Source: Oncomelania hupensis
Taxonomy: Eukaryota > Mollusca > Gastropoda > Littorinimorpha > Pomatiopsidae
NCBI GenBank assembly: GCA_036898135.1
Contig: CM072511.1
Coordinates: forward strand, 20,660,319-20,724,318
Reading direction: 5' to 3'
DNA length: 64,000 nucleotides
The translations under genes and the position numbers were made by a program. Position 1 is the stretch's first letter. Each line of letters starts with the position of its first letter. Under the pieces are notes generated by a model that saw nothing but the letters and a program-made list of their open reading frames with translations, made no database searches and was not told where the DNA came from. Shown piece after piece: positions 20,247-56,400 of this stretch.

Positions 20247-20552
20247 GGGGAAAGGGGGGAGAGGGGGTGGACTTAGTCTTACAAAATAATTTTATGCAGC
20301 AACACAACTGTACAAGAAGAACAACGAAGCAACTGATTATTAAGGAACAAAAAATTTCTTTAAGGTAAGAATACATCAGCCTGATATTTGATTTTTAAAA
20401 AAATTATTTTTTTTAATCAGCTTGTCTTGCCATTACAAAATTCTCTACCATTATCACACCATTTGATTTCAGTAACTGCCTGTTCTGACAATTATTCTTG
20501 TGTTCAGGTTCCATTCAGAAACAACAGATCATGCTTGCCATAAACAAGTTAG

Positions 20553-21748
20553 TTAGTCATTGTTTATAGGGTCCAGCGGACTGCAAAGATACGAATTAGG
20601 ACCACAACTTGGTTGAAAGAAAGCTCACCCCTGATCTGTATAAAAGTTAGTTAGTTAGTTATTCATTGCTTACAGGGTCCAGCGGACTGCAAAGAGCCGA
20701 ATCAGGACCACAAAATCAAGACCACAACTTCGTTGAAAGAGGACTCGCCCCTGATCTGCATAAAAGATCTGCTGAAACAACCCTAGTGGTAACACTGAAG
20801 GCACTCCACCAGCCGGTCACTTTACAATATAGACATCCCACGCATGGGACGCTGAGGCTATTCTCTAATTTATTGAATCCCCGTTTACAAAAACAAAATA
20901 GAATATAAACATCATTATAAAATATCAACAAAACACATGTATACATATAAAATGCCTACATTGCCAAATAATAACATCATAGGAAGCCCTAGTGACCACC
21001 TGGCAGAAAGCGTCCAATATTCCCAAGCTGATCCAACAGACCTCACACACACATGAGGAGTTTTGTCCCAGAAGAGTTTTCAAGAAAAAAAGTAGGTGAC
21101 TGGTCTAGCGAAGAAAAAGATAGTATAGTAGATTGATAGAACAGAGTAGGAATGAGAAAGAACAAATCAGAAAGACAGCGACAGCACTAAATTTCCAGAA
21201 AGCGGGGATACTATTTATACTGAAACCATCAGCACCCTTATGTGGGAAAATCTGTATAAAAGATCTGCTGAAACAACCCTAATGGTAGCACTGAAGGCAC
21301 CCCACCAGCCAGTCACTTTACAATAAAGATATCCCATGCAGAAGATGCAGAGGCTGTACTCTAATTTATTGAATCCCCGTTTACCAAAAAAAAAAGAAGA
21401 AAGAATATAAACTCATTATAAAATATTATAAAGACACGTACATATAAAATGCCTACATTGCTCAATAATAATAACCATATAAAGCCCTAGTGACCATTTG
21501 GCAGAAAGCGTCCAATATTCTTAAGCTGGCCCAACAGACTCCATACACAAATGAGGAAATTTGGGAGAGATTTCAAGAAAAAAGGTTGGTAACTTGTCTA
21601 GTGAAGAAGACAGGGGATTGATAAAATACATTAGGAGAGAGAAAGAACAAATGAGAATGACCAAAACAGTGATAATTTAAAGCATTAAAATTACCACAAA
21701 GTGGAGATACTATTTATACAGAAAACCCTGGCATCCCACAGGGGGAAA
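20553..21748 (-). mobile_element. Noncoding retroposon copy split by another copy
   Basis: The outer copy consists of 20553-20646 (3' end with TTAGTTAG tail and GTCCAGCGGAC) and 21263-21748 (rest of the body up to the 5' end). It is interrupted by an inserted copy at 20647-21249. The outer copy is the more diverged of the two. Confidence 0.8.
20647..21249 (-). mobile_element. Noncoding retroposon copy nested in an older copy
   Basis: 603 bp, flanked by the 13-bp duplication ATCTGTATAAAAG at 20634-20646 and 21250-21262. These bases belong to the outer copy of the same family. The 3' tail is (TTAG)n at 20647-20660. The 5' end reads CCCACATAAGGGTGC on the minus strand. Confidence 0.85.
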
Positions 21749-22518
21749 ATAATGCCCAAAGTTCCATTGCACATCACTCAGACGATTGTTGCTATAAATG
21801 CAGAAATAAATTAAAACTATCAGCTATTCACATGCTTTACATTCAAATTGTGATTCAAAACAAAACTTATTACAGGCCAAACCTATCATGTTCAAAAGTA
21901 TATCTTTAAGATTTCAGTTTTCATGACAGAGTTAGACAGACATGTATTCAAATATAAACAAGATACATTTTCATTCTTTCTAAATCAAATGTCATGAAAA
22001 TTGAATGAAAATATAACCTTTTCTCTCATCTTTTGGAAACTTCATTCGAAAAAAAAAAGAAGTCATTTTCCCTTGGTGATCATCATCAATAATTATGTGT
22101 GCCCAGATGAAACTGATGTTAGTGATTCAACAGCTTCTTAACTTTTTTCTTTTGTCAAACAAATGGAATCGTATCGAACATGAAGATGCAAAGTTATGGT
22201 CACAATTCTTATGTGATTTATCCAAGAATGCTGTGATTTATCCAAACATGACAAAAGGACTGATGGATACTATTCACATTGTCTTGTGGCCCTGCTAACA
22301 ATTTTTCCCAGTCAAACTTGTGTCACATATTCATGAGATTTCTTAGTCTGAACAAAGAAACACCTTTGTTTCAAATTTAGTGAGCTGAGCACTGGCAGAG
22401 GTTTGTTGATTTCAATGATTCAATTAGTTTGTTGAGTCCAATGATTCAGTTACTCATTAGATCTAGCAGATCTTAATTTGTTGCAAGTTTGTGCTCACCA
22501 CATGGGCAACCTGTTTGT

Positions 22519-22642
<124 letters not shown>

Positions 22643-23374
22643 ATCAAATGCACAGCTATGAATTATAATGCCCATGCATTTGACAAAGATACCTTGCACT
22701 TGTATTCTCGTGGCTTGCAGTTCACGTATACAAATGACTGGATAATTCAAATTCTCTTCACTTGCATATCCACCTTGATGGATTAACAGCTGTCAACGTC
22801 TTTCAACCCACAGGAAGAAACAATACAGGCACACAAATTGTGCACCCAAATTCATATAAATAACGTTAGTTTTTGACACTGGTACTGTCACTGTTATTCA
22901 ACAATGCAAAGTCTGTTTCTTGATGCTGGCTGGCTAGAGCTGGGACCCACTGTCCCAAGCTATTTTGAACATTGCTGCTTCATCTTTCAGCAGCATTCAG
23001 AACAACTATCCAAGGACAAATGATCACCTTTTTTTTCCCCAACAGCGCTTTTTCCAGTCTTCTGCTTACTTATGCATTTCAAGATCTTTTACTTGGTGAC
23101 CTCACATTTGCACAAAGTTTTTTTTTTTTTTTGGGGGGGGGGGGAGGGGAGAGGGGAAGGAGGGAGGGGGACACTGTAGACATCTGGTGATCAGACCTGG
23201 ACCCCGATGCCAATTTTTCACCAAGCAGGAAATGTGTTACAGATTCTGAACCTTTGATGAATCTAACCTGTGATGGAGAGCTGTTACTCTCATTGAAGCA
23301 AGCCTATCAAAACTCCTTCAACTTTTCATCAGGCGACCTCCAAGATCTGACCAATCACGACTTGTTAACGCCTT

Positions 23375-48244
<24,870 letters not shown>

Positions 48245-48544
48245 AGCTCTTGAGCGGAAATGGAGACTTGAGTGCACTAACTCTTTAAACTGGACTGGAA
48301 CATGGATCCTGTAAAACAGAGAAGGCCTATCTCTTTAGAAAGAAGTACATGCTCGGGTAAAGGCTATGCATTGGTCACAGTCAAAATGGTCCTATGTTAT
48401 TCCCCACCCAACCACACTACCCCTCCACCATGAAAGTTTTTAGGACCATAATATGTGCCATGCTATATTATGTTGAATTCAGTTGTATATAATAAAGGCC
48501 CATGCTTATAATTATTTCTGCGCTAGCTATCGATCATTATTAAG
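48245..48544. other. 5' flank of the PTPN9 gene
   Basis: On the minus strand the ATG is preceded by a 5' UTR stretch back to 48308 and an acceptor-like CTGTTTTACAG at 48319-48309. The UTR is therefore probably split and the promoter lies further right. A short upstream ORF starts at ATG 48295-48293 and stops within nine codons. No TATA box is identified. Confidence 0.4.
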
Positions 48545-49160
48545 GACATATAATTGTTAAATTATTGGAAAGTACTCAGGTTGAGAATGACTTGGGAGTC
48601 ATTACTGATAGAGACCTCTCCTTTAAATATCACATTAATGAAGTAAAAAAAAAAAGCCAACAGAAAATCAGCGCTGTTGAAAAGATCAGGTCCCACCGCC
48701 GTAGCTCAAGTGATAGCGCGTTCGCCTGGCACACCGATGACCCAGGTTCGAATCCCGTGGTGGGAGATATAAAATGTGGCCATTTTCACTGTCCATTTTA
48801 GCAGTATGAATGCTCTGGTGGTTCAGTGTTCATTCAGGTCCCTACCCCTTATTCCCTGGGATATGGTTATCCCCGTCTACATTTCGCCAATGGTGGGTGT
48901 AGACGTTAAACCTCAATGTTCATTCGTTCAATAAGATCAATCACATTTCAAAGCAAAGAAATAATGGTCCATCTGTTCAAGACCTTTGTTTGTCCAATAT
49001 ACGGAAAATCTGGTGTGGAGTTCTAGGTTTAAAAACTATAATAACAAGAAGATGCCTTCGGCTTCCGAGACTGGAGTATAGACGTCTAATAGGAGAAGTG
49101 CTTAAAATCCTTCACAACAAATACGACCCCAAAACCACAGAGTCCTGAAGGCTCTTAAAC
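48545..49160 (+). mobile_element. CR1-like LINE fragment, split by a SINE
   Basis: 48545-48688 reads VENDLGVITDRDLSFKYHIN in frame, and 48940-49160 continues with pieces such as LRLPRLEYRRLIGEVLKIL, as in the post-RT region of CR1-like ORF2. The SINE at 48689-48932 interrupts it. Internal stops are present. Confidence 0.7.
48689..48932 (+). mobile_element. tRNA-derived SINE, copy 2 (244 bp)
   Basis: Flanked by AAGATCA at 48682-48688 and 48933-48939. The tRNA-like head has GTAGCTCAAGTGATAGCGCG and the B box GGTTCGAATCC. The body ends with GGTGGGTGTAGACGTTAAAC and a TTCATTC tail. Same family as 23904-24140. Confidence 0.8.
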
Positions 49161-49444
49161 CCGAGGTCATGCATATAAATTAACAAAATAAGACTGCTCA
49201 TACTAGTTTATAGATCTACCCCTAGTTCAATGATCTACCCTGAGTGAGTGATCATGCGCTCAACAGGCAGCACTTCATTGCTCTGGCATTTTTTCTTGTG
49301 CTTTTTGTTATTTTATCAAACATTTCATTGGTTAATTTGGTGCACATTCGTTACAAAACCCAAATTCTGTTGATGTAAGAATTGTAGACACTCTTGAACA
49401 GATGGAATTTCGGTGGATTTTCCTGGTTTCTTTATGACTTTTAG

Positions 49445-50107
49445 ACTTCGTTGGCCGATAGTTATTGCCGGGCGGCAAATAATGCCGCCCGTCTCATTCT
49501 TCGCATTCCAAAATCTGCCCATATAACTCCTCATCTTAAATCCCTACACTGGCTTCCCATTGAACAAAGAATTGAGTACAAAATTGCTTGCCTCTGCTTC
49601 AATGCTCTCTCTTCATCCGGCCCTTCTTATCTCAAAACCATGGTTAACCCCTACATACCCTCTAGAACCCTTCGATCTTCTTCTGCCCAAAATCTCTCCA
49701 TTCCACGAGTGAACAAGTCCTTTGGCAAACGCTCATTTTTATTTTCTGCTCCCACCGTCTGGAACTCCCTTCCCATGTCTCTCCATTCTTCCCAAACATC
49801 TGCTGCCTTTCGTTCTGGCCTCAAGACCCATCTGTTCAAACGTTCCTTTGCTGACATCACAATTTAAATTCGTGTTGAACTTGGTGTGTGTGTGTGTGTG
49901 TTTGTGTGGGTGTGTGTGTGTGTGTGGGTGTGAGTGTGTTTGTGTGTGTGTGCGTGCGTGTGTATATTATGTAATTACATTCTATATGTTTTGTTTACCA
50001 TGTTTTTATATTGTTATTGTTTAGTCACTTTAGTTCTTAGAAGAAGTGTCTTATGTGAATGTAAAGCGCTCTGAGCTTTCATTAGAAAGGGCGCTATATA
50101 AATGTTA

Positions 50108-50182
<75 letters not shown>
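49445..50182 (+). mobile_element. 5'-truncated L2-like LINE with (ATT)n tail
   Basis: An open segment at about 49451-49867 encodes NNAARLILRIPKSAHITPHL, LHWLPIEQRIEYKIACLCF and PTVWNSLPMSL. This is the typical C-terminus of L2/CR1-group ORF2. A 3' UTR follows with a (TG)n run, then AAAGCGCTCTGAGC ... GGGCGCTATATAAATG and an (ATT)n tail at 50108-50182. The reading frame of this piece is intact, so it is fairly young. Confidence 0.8.
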
Positions 50183-50448
50183 GCTGGCCCACTGAACCCC
50201 GGGTTAAAATGACTGCGTTGAAGTTCAATGCAGAAAATTTGAGACTCTTTGCTGCAGCAAGTAATTAATGTGTATTGAATAGTGATGTGCTCTCTAGATG
50301 GAAAGAATTAGGACTAGTTAAAAAAAAAAAAAGAACAGTTAGAGGTGGGAGTGCTGGAGAACAGGTTTCCGCAAGGGACTGCATATGGGACTGTGGAATG
50401 CCGGATGGTTGTGGTCCAGCTATGACTGCTAAAGGTTCATTAGGCTGT

Positions 50449-50640
50449 TCAATAACTCGAAGGTCGTTGGGGCACCAAAGATGATCGTTTAACCAGCGTA
50501 CTCCATCTTTCTCTGTCCTCAGCAACCTCCATGGCTTCGCTCAGTGTCAAGCCAGTCCATTCTCGAATGTTGTCCTCCCACATCTTTTTATGTCTCATTC
50601 TTCTTCTGCCTCCTTGTAGGAGTAATATCAATTTTATACA
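50449..50640 (-). mobile_element. RTE-like LINE 3' fragment (empty-site paralogue)
   Basis: Minus strand reads MRHKKMWEDNIREWTGLTLS and EAMEVAEDRERWSTLVKRSS. It is the same LINE piece as 42900-43947, but without the retroposon inserted at 43119-43820. Confidence 0.8.
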
Positions 50641-50879
50641 CAGTGATGTCTATTTTGAGTCCTCTGCGTTCACTGGTGAAGTTTTCTAAGCGTTCAGGCC
50701 TGTTTCTGAAGATCATCTTCACAAGATTATCGCCAGGTCAAAACCCACATATGCGATTGTTAATCCAATACCAACCAGTATTGTGCGTGCTGGATAATCT
50801 GGATTTTCTGCTGCCAGTCACACTATATATTATTAACAGTAGTCTTACGTCATGGCTGTGTTCCAGAAGCTTTGAAGAC

Positions 50880-52269
50880 GGCAGTGATTCGCCACTCCTG
50901 AAGAAACCAAAGCTGGCCCTATCATCCCAAGGAACTACAAGCCGGTTTCCAATCTTCCCTATATGTCCAAGCTACTTGAGCGGGTTGTTGCAGATCAACT
51001 TCTTACCCATGTGTCTCAGCATCAGTTGTTGGACAGGTTTCAATCTGCGTATGTGCCTGACCATTCCACAGAAACAGCGGTGCTTCGGGTTCTGAATGAC
51101 ATCCTCTGTGCCGCAGATCGTGGTGAAATCTCTCTCCTGGTCATTTTGGATTTAACTGCCGCTTTTGACACTATCGACCACCGGCTTCTTTTAAATAGAC
51201 TTCACAAGGTGTTTGACCTGGATGGCTGTGTATATCAATGGTTCCAATCTTACCTGCAAGACAGGTTACAGCATGTCTCTATACGGGTTGCAACATCTGA
51301 TTTCAGCGAGCTGTCTTGCGGTGTTTCACATGATTCCGTACGGGGCCCTGTGCTCTTTTCCATGTATACTACACAACTATAGGACGCATAATAGAAAAGC
51401 ATGATATTGGACGGCAACTATTTGCGGACGACTCTGGTCTGTACAGTTCGTTCTACCCAAATAATATTTGTGCCTCAGAGACGGTAACGAAGATGGAGTC
51501 CTGTTGCAATGAGGTGAAAACTTGGATGTTCCACAATCTGTTGAAATTGAATGAAGACAAGACTGAAGCCCTCCTCTGTGGCCCAAATAGTAAACTTGAT
51601 CTAGTCGCAGTGGATATAGTCTGTGTGTGGAAAAGCGTACAATTCCGTTTTCATCAACCAGAGCTTGTTAATTTCACCTAGCCTACGCTGCCTTGATAAA
51701 TTGCGACCTTTCTTGACGCTTAGGGAAGCCAAATCCATGGCTGTGGCCTTTATTTTGTCCAGGCTGGACTATTGCAATTGTTGCTTCTGGGGTCTCCCTG
51801 GATCGTCTACAACGTATCATGAATGCTGCGGCACGAATAGTCACACGAACGAGATAGAGAGAATACATCTCCCTTGTATTTAGTGAGCTTTACTGGCTTT
51901 TTGTCAAACAGCGACTTGATCATAAGATTCTTTCTCTCTGCTTCAAATGCCTTATTGAGCTGACGGCACCTTCATACCTTCAGGACATTATTCCACGTCA
52001 CAACCCACAAAGGCAGCTTCGATCTTCCTCTCAGTCTATGTTGATGGTCACAAAAATCACTAGGTTGCAGAACTTTTTCTCATTGTGGGCCCTTGCTGTG
52101 GAATGCCCTCCCTCCCGACCTTAGAAATGTGGTCACAGTTGACAGCTTCAAAAAGCGTCTTAAAACGGTCAAGTTCTTCTGCGACATCCCCTTTTCTTTT
52201 TCTTTTTTTCTTTTTTTTGGCGTCATGAGCATGCTGCTAGCTTGGATTTTGTGCGCGTAAACAAGTCGA

Positions 52270-52354
<85 letters not shown>
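50880..52354 (+). mobile_element. L2/Rex1-like LINE reverse transcriptase, 5'-truncated and degenerate
   Basis: An open stretch at 50963-51382 encodes SKLLERVVADQLLTHVSQHQ, FDTIDHRLLLNRL and SCGVSHDSVRGPVLFSMY. The YxDD box region QLFADDSGLYSS-like follows at about 51415, in a shifted frame. The C-terminal part (51700-52180) has further breaks. The copy ends in an (ATC)n tail at 52270-52354. Confidence 0.8.
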
Positions 52355-52369
52355 GATCATAAAAGCACT

Positions 52370-52620
52370 TTTTCACTAATACAATTATTAACACGTGGAA
52401 CAGTCTGCCAAGGGATGCGCTGTCACAGTTGGTACCACAAATGCATTTTAAAACGGCCTAGGTAAGTTTTTGTCTAACATAGTGTACCCCACTGACTTGG
52501 GTGGATTCCCTTACCCCAGCTCCCTCTGGTAAGCAAAATTCATCAGACAACTGATGCCAGTGTGACAAGTAGTAAGTATCCTCATAAATGCACGTCTAAC
52601 TAGAGGGCCAAAGGCTAATA
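52370..52620 (+). mobile_element. CR1-like LINE 3' end fragment
   Basis: Frame pieces read NTWNSLPRDAL-like and TPLTWVDSLTPAPSG-like, then CTAGAGGGCCAAAGGC, a 3' UTR sequence also seen at 4300. A 5'-truncated relic. Confidence 0.6.
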
Positions 52621-53436
52621 CAGGGGCGGACGATGAGAGTGGAGAGTGCACTGGGTGCATGTGCACCCCCACCTACCCAAGGTAGGGGGAAAAAAAAAAG
52701 GAAAGAAGAAGAAGAAGGCAATTACAGCTTTCGACAATTCTTTGACGTCCGCTGCCTGTCAAAGCTCAGAAGTTTGACCATCAAATTGGAAATTAGCGTA
52801 TAAAAAGTTTTGATGCACCCCCCTCGATCCCCTATCCCGCCACTATACTAAATCATTATGCAGACAATTCAGATAGTCGCCTATTATTTTGCTTCGTTAT
52901 AATAAAGCATTCAATAAACCGCCAAGAAAATTGACACTTTTGAAAATGTTTATTTTTTGGCTTTGTGTGTGAGAGTCTGAAAATATTGTTATTTATGCTG
53001 CTATTTCATCATAGGTATTACGTATTTTAAAAATATAAATATTAAATGGAATCCATATTTACATCCGAAATATTCATAATGTTCAATCCTGCATTGATTT
53101 CCAAACCAACATAACATCACTTTCAGTTTCGTCCTCGGTGCCATTAAATTAGCTATCTATCTGTTTACATATTGCCTTTTTTTGGCACAGTATCTCTAGA
53201 GGGCCTTTTTCAGCACATGAGAGCATTATTTATTTTACATTTATTAAAGTCAACTTTGGTTTTACGACTACAGTTTGCCAACAGCTCATGTGTGACGTCA
53301 TGTCACGAACGCCATATTTGGATGCCTGCTAAGTTAGGAAAGTAAAACCTTTGTTTTTTTTTCTTCCGTTTTTCTGTTATGTTATTTCATAAAGCAGGCT
53401 CCTGGTAACGTCATTGTTTAGCAGAAAGTGTCAGCA
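52621..53436. promoter_or_regulatory. 5' flank of the UBE2R gene
   Basis: Intergenic sequence before the UBE2R start. It contains an A/G-rich tract at 52685-52715 and AT-rich stretches. The immediate upstream sequence (53280-53436) includes ACGTCATGTCACGAACG and a T-rich run. No TATA box is convincing. The promoter role rests on position only. Confidence 0.35.
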
Positions 53437-56400
53437 ATGGCACAGGGCCCAGCGGGAGGTGCTGTGAAAGCGTTACAACTTGAACTAAAAAAGATTCAGG
53501 CGGAACCAGTGGAGGGGTTTCGTGTGAAGTTGCTAGATGACGACAATATTTTCGAGTGGGAAGTAGCAATATTTGGACCTCCCGGCACATTGTATGAGGG
53601 TGGATACTTCAAGGTAATATATATTATTGATAAGTCTAAATTGTAGTGACGAAAAGACATAATTTTGTTACGTTGGTTACTGTGACTGTGGTAACTTATT
53701 CTTGATTGTTCTTTGTCATGGTAGTCATTGTTTACATTCACTTAACAGTGTTTGTTGAGGTCAGTGGGTAAGATCTATGTTACACATCTGCTTTATAAGT
53801 GTTGCAAAAGACAAATGTGAATCGCCAATCGTTATCCTGTTGGACACGACATCATTTAGCAAAGTACTGGCATAAAAGACGTCATTTTTAGATCAGGCAG
53901 AAAGTGACAGGCCAATCTTGTTCTTTTTGGCAACCTGGAAAATTTCACAAGTTTAACTTTAAGGGAAATATTAAATTTTAAGAGAGTTTAAATGTTTTCT
54001 AACATAACATAACCAACATTTCTACCTTCAATTCTTTTTGTACAACCTTTTTCATTCTCCACATTTGACATTGTCAAGTGTGACATGCGATAAACTTGCT
54101 GGAAGAGTAGAAAACTGTGTTAAGTTATGACCGTTAGTAGTCGAGAGTCAGTTCAGTTCAGTTCAGTTCAGTTCAAGGGACTATGTTAAGCTTCGCAGCT
54201 TTTTTGTGTCCCTGTTTTTATACAACTTTAAATTTTCCGGTTATTTTTGCAATTGTTCAGAGAATTAGAATTTAATGAAAATCATTCATAGAAATCAAAT
54301 TTGGATTCCACAATGAAACTTACCTTTTCCAGAAGGTTTTTAAAAGTATTTAAGTTGTTAGCTTTTTTAACATGTAATGGTAGTTTGTTCCACAGTGGTG
54401 CAATTCTATGGCTAAAACAGTGCTTTCGTTTGTTAGTACGACAGTGCTGGATAAAAATTTTGTCTTCTGAGTTTTTAGTTTTGCCTCCATCATAAAACTT
54501 AAAGAATGTATTAGCATTGACTTTGTCGATGTTATTTAATATTTTGTATGTTTGTATAAGATCACATCTAACTCTTCTAAATTTCAAACTCGGAAGGCCT
54601 AGTTTCTTTAGTCTTTTTTTGTAAGGCAGATTTTTCAAGGATTTTACCAATTTTGTTGCTCTTCGCTGCACTTTTTCAATCACTGACGATTGTCTTTTCA
54701 GTAGCGGTGACCAAACAGCATTTGCATATTCCACATGAGGTCGGACAAGAGTCTTATACAGACATGTTAACGTATCTTTATCAAGGCAGGTGAAAGATCT
54801 TCGGATAATCCCCAGCATTTTATTTGCCTTTGCAATTGCATTATTAATATGTTTATCAAATTTTAACTCTTTATCAAAAGTGACCCCCAGATCCTTCTCT
54901 TCGGTACAGCTGTCAATTGACACTCTCTGTCCATCAGCGGTCATATAATATTCATGGCAAGAATTTTTCTTACCAAATTTTAGTACCTTGCATTTGGAAG
55001 TATTAAAATGAAGTTACCACTTATCAGACCATTTACCAAGATTATTTATATCGGACTGTAGCTTAAGACTCTCACTGGACAAGTTATATAGTTTTGTGTC
55101 ATCAGCAAAAATTTTACAACTGCTGGACACCTCATCTGGTAAATCATTTATGAAAATAGTGAATAAAACAGGACCCAAAATGCTACCTTGAGGAATACCA
55201 CTTAACACAGGAGCTTCTGAAGAGAAACTATCACCAACTCTCACCCTCTGGTTTCTCTCAGACAAAAAGTTCCCAATCCATTGGCACACCTTTCCAGTGA
55301 TACCATATGATTCGATTTTTGTTAAAAGTCTAGCATGTGGGACAGAGTCAAATGCCTTTTTAAAATCCAGATACAGTACATCAAACCCCTCACGATCATC
55401 TAACATTCCCGTAAAATCTTCCATGACTTCTAATAGCTGAGTCACACATGACCTACCATTCCTGAAACCATGCTGACAATCTGTATACAATGAGCATAGA
55501 TTCATATGGTCCACCACCGCATCTCGCACAAAAGACTCCAGAACTTTGCAAATGATGCATGTGAGACTCACAGGCCTATAGTTACCCGCTTCTACCCGAC
55601 TGCCCTTTTTAAAAAGAGCAGTGACATTGGCTTTTTTCCAGTCTGCCGGAACAGTGCCTTCATCTAAGGATTAATTAAAAAGTAGGCACAAAGGAACTGA
55701 CAACTCGTCACTTGCCTCTTTTAACACTCTGGGCGGGATACCATCAGGGCCAAATGCTTTACATGGGTCTAGTTTAGCTAGTTTTTTCCTGCACAGCTTT
55801 AGGTGTTATAAGGATCTCAGAACTTTAGACTTACACCATCTGATCTAGATCCAGGATCTAATTTAGGTATGTTTTTTAAATCTTCTTTTGTAAAAACACT
55901 GGAAAAAAAGTCATTTAAAATATTTGCCTTTTCCTCCTCACTGACTGCCATACCTCCATCCTCTTTCCTCAAAGAGCTGATGCCAGAAGACACTTTCGTC
56001 TTGGATTGAATGTATTTCCAAAAAAACTTTGGGTTTTGTTTACATGTACTAGCAATTTTAAATTCATGATTCATTTTTGCCTTTTTCACCTCTCTTGTGC
56101 ATTTGGGTCTGTCTACAAAGCTGAGCACCGCGAGGGGTGCTGCTTTTCTAAATAATATTTATCACAACAAGCTGCTTATTTGCCTTTCCTTTTGCTATTA
56201 TCTTATTTAAAAATGATCGGAGAGATAGTATTAATAATTTCAAGACGAAAATATCTATAGAACCTTTGTATTTGCTTTGTAAATGTCTGAAAGTGGCCTA
56301 AAATTTGACCTAATTTTGTGACATGAGAATGACCGGGTTTTCTTCTAAGTGTTTACATAAATAAAGATGTCATAGAACACGTAAAATTATTATAATCTAA

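Noticed and set aside
20716..20946. Similar short ORFs in several retroposon copies (also at 31986-32234 and 15175-15357, minus strand)
   Set aside because: They share sequence only because the noncoding copies are related; start and stop positions differ and there is no recognisable domain.
48700..48766. Possible functional tRNA gene
   Set aside because: It is the head of a SINE flanked by a target duplication, with a second copy at 23904-24140.
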